A program made the translations under genes and the position numbers. DNA of 64,000 nucleotides from Novosphingobium cyanobacteriorum (GTDB lineage Bacteria > Pseudomonadota > Alphaproteobacteria > Sphingomonadales > Sphingomonadaceae): contig NZ_JAROCY010000013.1 in NCBI RefSeq assembly GCF_029436685.1, positions 1-64,000 of the forward strand, read 5' to 3'. This document shows positions 57,103 to 64,000 of this stretch, piece after piece (positions within the stretch are counted from its first letter, which is position 1; the number at the start of each line of letters is the position of its first letter). The notes below the pieces were generated by a model, which searched no databases, was not told the DNA's origin, and worked only from the letters and a program-made list of their open reading frames with translations.

Positions 57103-57780
57103 ATGATTGAAGCCTTGACCATTACCCCTCCGGCAGAGCGCAAGCAGGAAATCCGCCGGCCGCGCCAGGAGCGCAGCCGTCAGCGCGTGGAGGCGATTCT
57201 TGATGCGGCGGAGCGGCTGCTCGAAAGGTTGGAGCCTGCCGATATCAGCATTTACACCCTGGCAGAGGAGGCGGGGATTTCGGCTCCTTCGATCTACCAC
57301 TTCTTTCCGGATGCAAGTCAGGTCTTCCTTGCCCTGTCGGAGCGCATCCAAGGCCTTTTCGTTGACAGGCTCGCACGTCAGCCACTGGGGCCTTTCACGT
57401 CGTGGCAGGAGCTGTTGGGTGCTCGCTTCGGAGAGGCGCGGGACTACTACAACACGCATCCCGCGGCGCGCAGGCTGCTTCTCGGCTCGGGCCTGTCAGC
57501 AACCATCAGGGCCCGCGACCTCGATGTCGATCGGCAACTCGCGATGCACAGCATCGAAGACTTCCGACGTCATTTCCACATGCCCGATCAGCCCGAGCTG
57601 GTTGAGAGGTTCACGGAATTGCTGGTGATCAACGATGCGATGTGGACGCTGTCCGTCCATCGCCATGATTGCATAACCGACGCTTACGACGAACAGGCAA
57701 GGCGCGCGCGCGAAGCTTATACGCGCACATTCTTGCCTGAATATCTGCTTCCGAGGGACCGCGCCTCGCAGGCTGCCTGA
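57103..57780 (+). CDS. TetR/AcrR-family transcriptional regulator
   Basis: 225 aa. After a basic start (RRPRQERSRQRVEAILDAAE) the helix-turn-helix reads IYTLAEEAGISAPSIYHFFP. The C-terminal domain is helical and of the AcrR-like variable type. It is divergent from the TonB receptor and reads towards the aminotransferase gene 46 bp downstream, so it may control both. Confidence 0.88.
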   Translation: MIEALTITPPAERKQEIRRPRQERSRQRVEAILDAAERLLERLEPADISIYTLAEEAGISAPSIYHFFPDASQVFLALSERIQGLFVDRLARQPLGPFTSWQELLGARFGEARDYYNTHPAARRLLLGSGLSATIRARDLDVDRQLAMHSIEDFRRHFHMPDQPELVERFTELLVINDAMWTLSVHRHDCITDAYDEQARRAREAYTRTFLPEYLLPRDRASQAA

Positions 57781-57826
57781 TCGGCCAGACACGCACATCA
57801 ATCACACTAATGGCAGGAATTACAAG

Positions 57827-59098
57827 ATGGTGGCGAACGTAAAGGATTTGGCGCTCCGTGAGCGCGCCGCAAAGGTTATTCCCAACGGAATGTACGGGCA
57901 CGAGGCCACGCATCTCCTGCCGGCATCCTTTCCGCAATACTTCAGCCGCGCCAAGGGCGCCTACATCTGGGATGCAGATGGCAACCGCTATCTCGATTTC
58001 ATGTGCGCCTACGGCCCAAACCTGCTGGGCTATGGCGATGAACTGATTGACTCGGCGGCCGTGCGCCAACTGGCCGAAGGCGATACCATGACCGGTCCGG
58101 GTCCGGTTCTGGTCGATCTTTGTGAAAAGCTGGTTGGCATGGTCAGTCATGCCGATTGGGTCATGGTCTGCAAGAATGGCACCGATGCCACGACGATGGC
58201 CATGACAGCCGCCCGTGCGCAAACGGGCATGCGCCGCATTCTCGTGGCGGATGGGGCCTATCACGGGGCGGCGCCCTGGTGCACGCCAATGCCAGGTGGG
58301 ATCGTGCCCGAAGAGCGGGCCTTCATTTCGAAGTACAAATACAACGACGCTGCCAGCCTGGAAGCGGCCGTGGCCGAGGTCGGAGATGATCTTGCCGCGA
58401 TCTTTGCCTCCCCGTTCAAGCATGATGCCTTCGAGGACCAGGTTCTGCCAGATCCCACTTATGCACGCCGGGCACGCGAACTGTGCGACCAGACCGGTGC
58501 CATGCTGATAGTCGACGACGTGCGTGCCGGTTTCAGGCTGGTGCGCGATTGCAGCTGGGAATTGGTCGGCGTGCGCCCGGATCTTAGTTGCTGGGGCAAG
58601 TCATTTGCCAATGGTCACCCAATTTCGGCGCTTCTGGGCTCGGATCGTTGCCGGGCCGGGGCCGAGGCAATCTATGCCACGGGGTCTTTCTGGTTCTCGG
58701 CCGTGCCGATGGCCGCCGCGATCGAGACGTTGCGCATTCTGGCCGAAAGCGACTACCTTGAGCGGACCATACGACTTGGTGAGAAACTGCGCGCAGGGCT
58801 TGCGATAGTGGCTGAACGGCATGGTTTTACACTGCGTCAGACAGGCCCGGTGCAGATGCCGCAGATACTGTTCGATGGAGATCCGGATTTCCGCATCGGC
58901 TTCGCCTGGGCAGAGGCCATGCTGGAGCGTGGGGTCTATGTGCACCCTTGGCACAACATGTTCCTCAATGGCGCCATGACCGATGCCGACATCGATTTCG
59001 CCCTCGAGGCGGCCGACGGCGCCCTGTCGCAGGTGCGTAGCTCCATAGCCAGTCTAGAGCCGCATCCGATGCTGATGGCGCTGATGGGGGCGCATTGA
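57827..59098 (+). CDS. class III PLP aminotransferase, glutamate-1-semialdehyde aminomutase-like
   Basis: 423 aa. It resembles the GSA-aminomutase branch rather than GabT: GAYIWDADGNRYLDFMCAYG, KNGTDATTMAMTAAR, ADGAYHGAAPW, Asp230/231 (MLIVDDVRAGFR) and PLP-lysine Lys258 (CWGKSFANGHP). True HemL normally has SGTEA(V/T)M; here it is NGTDATTM, so a catabolic amino-group transfer is more likely than haem synthesis. It lies in an operon-like run TetR-aminotransferase-SGNH hydrolase. Confidence 0.88.
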   Translation: MVANVKDLALRERAAKVIPNGMYGHEATHLLPASFPQYFSRAKGAYIWDADGNRYLDFMCAYGPNLLGYGDELIDSAAVRQLAEGDTMTGPGPVLVDLCEKLVGMVSHADWVMVCKNGTDATTMAMTAARAQTGMRRILVADGAYHGAAPWCTPMPGGIVPEERAFISKYKYNDAASLEAAVAEVGDDLAAIFASPFKHDAFEDQVLPDPTYARRARELCDQTGAMLIVDDVRAGFRLVRDCSWELVGVRPDLSCWGKSFANGHPISALLGSDRCRAGAEAIYATGSFWFSAVPMAAAIETLRILAESDYLERTIRLGEKLRAGLAIVAERHGFTLRQTGPVQMPQILFDGDPDFRIGFAWAEAMLERGVYVHPWHNMFLNGAMTDADIDFALEAADGALSQVRSSIASLEPHPMLMALMGAH

Positions 59099-59110
59099 CG
59101 GGGGGGCACC

Positions 59111-60361
59111 ATGTTCGGGTTTCGAGTATTCCAACTGGCAGTCGGTGCGGCCCTGCTTTTCCTGGCGGAGCCGTTCAATTCAGCGCGCGCGGCTACCGAA
59201 GAATCCGCAGAGTTGCAGTGGATTGGCAGTTGGGCGGCCGCGCCCAGCGATGAATTGGCGATGCTCCCAACTGTCAATCCAATCCCTTTCTTCGATCAGA
59301 CACTTCGCACGGTGATTACGCTTTCTGCGGGCGGGGAAGCTGTTCGGGTCAGGATTTCGAACGAGTTGGGAACGGCCAGGCTGAAGATCGGCGCTGTCAC
59401 CGTAGGCCGTTGGCGTGATGGCGCGATCGTTCCGGGTTCCATCAAGACCGTCCTTTTTCGGCAGCATGGCGACGCAGTCATTCCTGGAGGAGCGGGCATC
59501 GATAGCGACCCGCTCGACCTGAAAACTGCACGTGGCGAGAAACTTGCGATCAGCATCTATGTGCCTGGACCGGTGCAGAGGCTGACCGGCCATCTTCTGG
59601 GCCTTGATCAAAGCTGGTCAATTCAAGGCAATGCCACAGGCACGGAACAGTTGCCTGCAGCACTCCCTGGCTTTGCGCGGTTGTTGTTGAGCAGGGTCGA
59701 TGTCGGTTCGAAAATGCGCCACGCAAGCACTATCGTTGCATTGGGCGATTCAATCACCGATGGCTACCAATCCAGCTTCGGTGCCGAAAAGCGCTGGCCC
59801 GACGTTCTCGCCCGGTTGCTCAAGGACAGGCCCGGCTGCACGGTCGGAATCGTCAACCAGGGCATATCGAGCAATCAGATGCTGACCAGCGGTGACGGGC
59901 TATCGGCAGTTGCGCGGGTGGGACGGGACGTTTTTGCCGTGCCCAACGCCCGGACGTTGATTTTGCTGGAAGGCATAAACGATCTTGGCATGCCTCCGCT
60001 GAAAGGGGAGCCCGTCGCGTCGGCAGCCGATCTCAAGGCCGCATTCCAGCAGATTGCGGATGAGGCGCATGCAAGGGGATTGCGAATTGTTGTCGCGACG
60101 ATCCTGCCTTTCAAAGGCGCGGGAGCACCCTATTTTTCAACAGAAGGGGAGCGCGTCCGGCAAGAAATGAATGATTGGATGCGTGGATCCAGCGTGTTCG
60201 ACCATGTCATAGATCTGGATCGCAGGATGGCTGACAGGAAAGACGCCGACAGGCTTGCTGCTGACTTTGACAGTGGTGATGGATTGCACCCATCGGACAA
60301 CGGCTATGAGGCTATAGGACAGGAGATGTTTGCATACCTCGATAAGGATTTATGCCATTGA
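59111..60361 (+). CDS. exported SGNH/GDSL hydrolase (esterase)
   Basis: 416 aa, 12 bp after the aminotransferase. Signal peptide ends about residue 28. An N-terminal beta-rich domain (WIGSWAAAPSDE, VRVRISNELGTARL) is followed by the SGNH fold. It has Ser214 (ALGDSITDG), block III LEGINDLG and the Asp390/His393 pair (DGLHPSDNGY). These are periplasmic or secreted esterases acting on acyl or acetyl esters. The 3' end overlaps the truncated LLM gene by 12 bp, a likely recombination joint. Confidence 0.9.
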   Translation: MFGFRVFQLAVGAALLFLAEPFNSARAATEESAELQWIGSWAAAPSDELAMLPTVNPIPFFDQTLRTVITLSAGGEAVRVRISNELGTARLKIGAVTVGRWRDGAIVPGSIKTVLFRQHGDAVIPGGAGIDSDPLDLKTARGEKLAISIYVPGPVQRLTGHLLGLDQSWSIQGNATGTEQLPAALPGFARLLLSRVDVGSKMRHASTIVALGDSITDGYQSSFGAEKRWPDVLARLLKDRPGCTVGIVNQGISSNQMLTSGDGLSAVARVGRDVFAVPNARTLILLEGINDLGMPPLKGEPVASAADLKAAFQQIADEAHARGLRIVVATILPFKGAGAPYFSTEGERVRQEMNDWMRGSSVFDHVIDLDRRMADRKDADRLAADFDSGDGLHPSDNGYEAIGQEMFAYLDKDLCH

Positions 60362-61291
60362 ATCTCCGTTGGGGAACGCCCGGCCCAGCTGCACCAGCAG
60401 CTTGCCGATATCGAGCGTTTCCTGCTGTTCGCGCGCCAGGCGCTGCGCTTCCTCGTCGGTGTCGGCCAGCACCGGGAACAGGCCTGGCAGCACCTTGATG
60501 TGATCGGGATTGCGCCCGAGCGTGGCGGCGCGTGACTTGAGATCGGCGTAGTAGCGGCGGCCGGAGTCGAAATCCTGTGCCGCGGCAAAGGTGCCGTCGG
60601 CGATCGAGGCGTCCAGCGTGCGGCCTTCGCTGCTGTCGCCCGCCTGGAAGATCACCGGCTGGCCCTGGCGTGACCGGGTGAGCGCGAGGGGGCCCGCCAC
60701 CGAGAAATAGTCCCCCTTGTGATCGAGCCGGTGCTGCTTCGCCTTGTCGAGGAAAACACCCGAGGCCTTGTCGCGCGGGAAGGCGTCGTCTTCGTAACTG
60801 TCCCACAGTCCGCGCACCACATCGACGAACTCCTGCGCACGGGCATAGCGGTCGGCATGGAGGAAGTGCTCCTCCCGGCCATAGTTCTGCGCCGCGCCTT
60901 CAAGCCCGGTGGTCACGACGTTCCACCCGGCGCGGCCGCGGCTGATATGGTCCAGCGATCCGAACTGCCGCGCAACGTTGTAGGGCTCCCAGTACGAGGT
61001 GGTGAGCGTGCCGACGAGGCCGATGCGGCTGGTATGCGTCGCCACGGCGGACAGCAGAGTCAAAGGCTCCAGCCGATTGAGGAAGTGCGGCGCGGTATCG
61101 GGCGTGATGAAGGGGGAATCGACGATGAAGACGAGATCGAACTTCGCCTCTTCCGCCAGCTTCGCGTTGCGGATGTACCAGTCGATGTCCACGCTGGCGT
61201 CGCCCGGCAGATCGGGATCGCGCCACGAATGCTGATCGGTGCCGACGCCTTCGAGAATGGCGCCGAGGTGAAGCTGGCGTTGCACGGTCAT
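60350..61291 (-). CDS. luciferase-like FMN-dependent monooxygenase (NtaA/SnaA/DszA type), C-terminally short
   Basis: 313 aa from ATG 61291, preceded by AGGAGA; the earlier open frame runs into the repeat element at 61420-61519. Typical segments are RQLHLGAILEGVG, FDLVFIVDSPF, RIGLVGTLTTSYWEPYNVA, GRAGWNVVT and DPDHIKVLPGLFPVLADTDEEA. NtaA-family enzymes are ~430-450 aa. This one ends soon after the last segment with a short unrelated-looking tail (FPNGDSMA) at the joint with the SGNH gene. About the last 120 residues are missing, so it is probably inactive or altered. Confidence 0.85.
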   Translation of the reverse strand: MTVQRQLHLGAILEGVGTDQHSWRDPDLPGDASVDIDWYIRNAKLAEEAKFDLVFIVDSPFITPDTAPHFLNRLEPLTLLSAVATHTSRIGLVGTLTTSYWEPYNVARQFGSLDHISRGRAGWNVVTTGLEGAAQNYGREEHFLHADRYARAQEFVDVVRGLWDSYEDDAFPRDKASGVFLDKAKQHRLDHKGDYFSVAGPLALTRSRQGQPVIFQAGDSSEGRTLDASIADGTFAAAQDFDSGRRYYADLKSRAATLGRNPDHIKVLPGLFPVLADTDEEAQRLAREQQETLDIGKLLVQLGRAFPNGDSMA

Positions 61292-62170
61292 CGTTGTCTC
61301 CTGTGTCAGGAGAGCTTTAGACCCGTCCGGTCGCCGGAATGAGCGACCATTGCTGATAGCTTCATGAAGAGTGCCAATGTGGGCTAGATCCGCCCCCCGG
61401 CGGCATGGTGTGGTGGGCCCGGCAGGATTTTGCGCCAAGGCGCCAGAACGCTTGGTTTTCTGGGGTTCTAGCCCCCTCTGACCCGTCAGCTGTGTCACAC
61501 CTCGTTGTCACAGGCAACCGATGATGTGGGTCAAAGCATTCAGGCCAGGTAGCGGCGGTTAGGAAGAGGTCTGTCAGCAGTACGATCTCTTTCGCAAACA
61601 GCAGCTCGGTGGTGTTCCAGCGCGGCATTCCAGCTTTGTCCAATCGATCACAGCAGATGGCAGCGGTTCGCCATGCCCTTTTCGACAGACTTCCAGCGAG
61701 CAGCCAAGGTGACATTCTTGTCCAACCGGACGTGCCGGACTTCAACGGGTCCATCAGTCACCAGTGGGTCGAGACGCATCTGCAGCTCGAGCCAGTACTC
61801 GTGCAGAGAACCATCCATGCGGGGGGGAATGCACTTCAAGATCTACAGGCGGACGGCCACCGTCTGTGTGAGGATGCCCACGGATCTGCAACAGAGACTG
61901 GCCCGCGCGGTTTGCCAGAGGGATCTGCAGCCACTTCCATTGTTGCCGAGCTTCCCTACGGCAGATGTTTTGCAAGTGCGCTGTCTTCGCCCAGAATTGG
62001 TTCATAGTCTGATCGAACAATCTCACGGTCATTGTGCATGCCATGCTACGCGACGGCACATTGTTTCAGACATACACACTGGTCATTAGATCGAAATGTA
62101 CCCGCACTAAGCGATTCGGCAGTCCCGCGTCGTGTTTGACGTTTGGGGCGAGGGGGCGTTCCAAATTTCC
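61292..62170. other. 880-bp region without a recognisable gene
   Basis: It contains the dispersed element (61420-61519). From 61520 to 62100 the composition is less GC-rich. Short frames on both strands (for example 61362-61754 minus, 61648-61839 minus) have no family I recognise and no ribosome sites. It looks like degraded accessory DNA. The response-regulator promoter should lie near 62000-62130. Confidence 0.5.
61420..61519 (+). repeat. dispersed ~100-bp intergenic element, copy 2
   Basis: Begins CGGCAGGATTTTGCGCCAAG, continues GCGCCAGAACGCTTGG and ends TCGTTGTCACAGGCAACC. It matches 52755-52852 in order and orientation at reduced identity. CCAAG...CTTGG within it can pair. Confidence 0.6.
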
Positions 62171-62914
62171 ATGTTACGCAAGCCGGTACTCCTGCTGCAG
62201 GAGCCCGACGTTACGCGGCGTCGGATGATGAAATTCAATCTGGAGCTGGAAGGCTTCCAGATTGTTGCGCCGGACTCGCTGCGGGATTTGCAGGAAGATG
62301 CCAATCCCATCGACCTTGCGGTTCTTTATTGGGACGGTGCCGGACGGGCGCCGTTGGCCGATTGGGGCGCGTTGCGGGTGCGGAATGGCATCAAGTACAT
62401 GCCGATCCTGGTCATCACCGAAGCAGACCGCGAGGAAGACCGCCTGGCTGCGTACGAAGCCGGCGCCGATGACATCCTGGTCAAGCCATTCTCAGTGCCC
62501 GAGTTCCTCGCCCGCATTCGCGCCATCCTGCGTCGCACTTCACCCGAACTGGGTGGCCGGGTGATCCGCGCCGGCGGGCTGAGCATGGACGTGGGCAGCG
62601 GCAAGGTCATGCGTGACGGCGTGGAAGTCCGGCTAAGCCAGACCGAGTTCCGCATCCTGCAATACCTGATGGAGCATGCCGGCAAGGTCCGCTCGCGCGA
62701 GCAGATCCGGCATGCCGTTTGGGAATCACCTGACCGGGTGGAGATTCGTGCCATCGACGTGCGGATCACGCGCCTGCGTCGGCAACTGCGCCTTGCCGGG
62801 GGCGGGGAGACGATCCGCACCGTCCGCACCGCGGGGTATGTGCTGTCGGAAGAGCAGCCGCGCGTGCGCAGCGAAATTCAGCCGGTCACCGAGGAATTGG
62901 TTGGACGAATCTGA
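62171..62914 (+). CDS. OmpR/PhoB-type response regulator with atypical receiver
   Basis: 247 aa from ATG 62171; an in-frame GTG at 62132 would add 13 residues. The receiver keeps the acidic pocket (QEPD, Glu11/Asp13), the Thr (ILVITEA) and the Lys (ILVKPF). The phospho-acceptor position of PhoB (LLDW) is Tyr53 here (VLYWDGAG). The C-terminal winged helix is normal: LSQTEFRILQYLMEHAGKV, RSREQIRHAVW and IRTVRTAGYVL. No histidine kinase is adjacent. It may act without phosphorylation, by constitutive or ligand-driven dimerisation. Confidence 0.9.
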   Translation: MLRKPVLLLQEPDVTRRRMMKFNLELEGFQIVAPDSLRDLQEDANPIDLAVLYWDGAGRAPLADWGALRVRNGIKYMPILVITEADREEDRLAAYEAGADDILVKPFSVPEFLARIRAILRRTSPELGGRVIRAGGLSMDVGSGKVMRDGVEVRLSQTEFRILQYLMEHAGKVRSREQIRHAVWESPDRVEIRAIDVRITRLRRQLRLAGGGETIRTVRTAGYVLSEEQPRVRSEIQPVTEELVGRI

Positions 62915-62942
62915 ACGCGCCGATTGCGGGCGCCGGATGGGT

Positions 62943-63635
62943 TCAGGACAGCAGCCGGCCGATGGTGTCGCGGTCGAGATTGCCGGTCGGCGCGATGCCG
63001 GTCGCAACCTGGAACGCGCGCAAGGCATCAAGCAGCAGCGCCGGGTCCTGCGCATCTTCTGCCCGACCCAATAGGTTCAGCGAGACAAGGCGTTCGGCAA
63101 TGCGTCGCAGGGTGGCGCTATCCACCGCGCCGGTGGTCGGCTGGGGCGCTTGGGGATCGACCGTGGCGAAACGCTGTCCACCATTGATCGGAGCGGAGGA
63201 TGGGGGTGTCGACGATGCATCGGGCGGCGTGGAATTGCGCGCCGGCACGGGCTTGGCAGTTACACTGTCGCCGTTGTCGTCGAGCTGTGGCGGCAATTCG
63301 AAACCGACGCTTGAATTGGCGGGCCCGACCGGTCCCTTGCCCCCTGCTTGCGCCGGGGCATGATCCGTCTGAGGAATGCTGCTTTCGAGCGAGACGCTTG
63401 CCGTGCTGGGGACGCCCCGCGTACTGGCCCTGCCGCGCGGTGCCGGGTCGGGCGGTGCAGCGGGCAGATCCGACAGCCGATAGGGATCGGCAGGCGGTTG
63501 CGGCGCCTGATCTGCGGTGGTGCGTGCCGCATCGCCCAGCAGCGGCGAGGCGACCTGCGCCTCCGCCGCACTGCCGATCACGAGCCACGCGGTCAGCGCG
63601 ACGAGCGCAGGTAGGGCTTCGGGCCTTCGAACCAT
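62943..63635 (-). CDS. exported Pro-rich protein with C-terminal peptidoglycan-binding-like domain
   Basis: 230 aa. Signal peptide residues 1-27 (ending GSAAEAQ). Residues ~30-165 are a low-complexity Pro/Ala/Ser linker. The C-terminal ~60 residues (LRRIAERLVSLNLLGR, LLLDALRAFQVATGIAPTG and NLDRDTIGRLLS) match a PG_binding_1-like three-helix fold. It is 14 bp downstream of the small exported protein gene, hence one operon, and convergent with the response regulator. A cell-wall anchor or assembly factor for its partner is possible. Confidence 0.75.
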   Translation of the reverse strand: MVRRPEALPALVALTAWLVIGSAAEAQVASPLLGDAARTTADQAPQPPADPYRLSDLPAAPPDPAPRGRASTRGVPSTASVSLESSIPQTDHAPAQAGGKGPVGPANSSVGFELPPQLDDNGDSVTAKPVPARNSTPPDASSTPPSSAPINGGQRFATVDPQAPQPTTGAVDSATLRRIAERLVSLNLLGRAEDAQDPALLLDALRAFQVATGIAPTGNLDRDTIGRLLS

Positions 63636-63649
63636 GACCGGCGCGCCGA

Positions 63650-63991
63650 TCAGTTGGTGAAGGTGCCGGTGGAGCTGGTCTTGCCGCTGTTGTTGCCGGT
63701 GATCGTGTTGCCGTTGATCGAGTTGTTGTCACCGGTGATCTGGTTGTAGACGCAGTTGCCGCACGAGCTGATCGAACGGTACATCGTGGTGACCGCGTTG
63801 CCGATAGTGGCGGTCTGTGCGTTCTGGCCTTCCACCTGATGCAGCTGGGCCGATGCCAGGGCGTGGGCTGCGCCGCCGTTGTAACCCATGGTGCCCCACG
63901 CAGCGGCGGATTCGCCCGCCGAGGCCGGGGTGGCGGCCGCGAAGAACATGCCGAGAGCGGCGAGAGCGGCGGTGGTCTTGTTCAGGATCAT
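63650..63991 (-). CDS. small exported Asn/Gly-rich protein, unknown
   Basis: 113 aa. Signal peptide ends TPASA (residue ~25). The mature protein has AAAWGTMGYNGGAAHA, a Cys pair four residues apart (SISSCGNCVYN) and a C-terminal run of short N/G/T/S units (QITGDNNSINGNTITGNNSG). The last part resembles curlin or beta-solenoid repeats, but the match is loose. It is the first gene of a two-gene operon; the promoter lies at the very edge of the window. Confidence 0.75.
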   Translation of the reverse strand: MILNKTTAALAALGMFFAAATPASAGESAAAWGTMGYNGGAAHALASAQLHQVEGQNAQTATIGNAVTTMYRSISSCGNCVYNQITGDNNSINGNTITGNNSGKTSSTGTFTN

Positions 63992-64000
63992 GGTGTCCTC

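Noticed and set aside
61362..61839. Minus-strand frames right of the LLM gene as a new gene
   Set aside because: They run through the dispersed repeat, have no ribosome site or family resemblance, and look like degraded DNA.

Overview
The window is high-GC bacterial DNA and reads as the chromosome of an alphaproteobacterium of the Sphingomonadales (Novosphingobium/Sphingobium-like; this is an inference). The support is three large TonB-dependent receptors of the sphingomonad catabolic type, a TraA/TraC/TraD/DUF6118 mobilisation block of the kind common in that order, and many overlapping-stop gene junctions.

Layout. 1-5.8 kb: accessory DNA. An IS21-type terminus cuts a small ORF at the end of a TonB receptor-P450-TetR operon, followed by a decayed tyrosine integrase beside tRNA-Gln. 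5.9-14.3 kb: core and house-keeping genes: yghU-type GST, topoisomerase IB, phosphoglycolate phosphatase, glmU, an AAC(6')-like acetyltransferase, a DUF3291 protein, a TPR protein, a vapBC pair and glmS. 14.3-21.0 kb: one very large RTX-type calcium-binding exoprotein with a recent ~0.94-kb internal duplication.

21.49-42.58 kb: a genomic island of about 21.07 kb. Its ends are a 17-bp direct repeat whose right copy is the 3' end of tRNA-Pro. At the right end lie a P4-type integrase and an AlpA-like regulator. At the left end lie the mobilisation functions (DUF6118 protein, TraA relaxase, a candidate oriT of the RSF1010/Ti type, TraC, TraD, SSB). The cargo is two catabolic blocks: (i) aminotransferase, glutaryl-CoA dehydrogenase, class III CoA-transferase and semialdehyde dehydrogenase, with a divergent frameshifted XRE-cupin regulator; (ii) an AraC regulator, HyuB- and HyuA-type ATP-dependent cyclic-amide hydrolase subunits and a TonB receptor. 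Together they can be read as a portable route lactam (delta-valerolactam) -> 5-aminovalerate -> glutarate semialdehyde -> glutarate -> glutaryl-CoA -> crotonyl-CoA.

42.6-52.7 kb: a secreted Ntn-hydrolase (penicillin/AHL acylase family), then a tightly packed three-gene unit of a secreted CHAT (caspase-like) protein, a two-partner-secretion transporter and its filamentous-haemagglutinin-type exoprotein. 52.7-61.5 kb: a second accessory catabolic cluster (flavin monooxygenase, TonB receptor, TetR, class III aminotransferase, SGNH hydrolase, truncated luciferase-like monooxygenase), bracketed by two diverged copies of a ~100-bp dispersed element. 62.1-64.0 kb: an OmpR/PhoB-type response regulator lacking the usual phospho-acceptor Asp, facing two small exported proteins.

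No CRISPR array, rRNA or T4SS genes were seen. Two tRNAs (Gln-TTG, Pro-TGG) were read directly. No searches were run; family names rest on recognised motifs.
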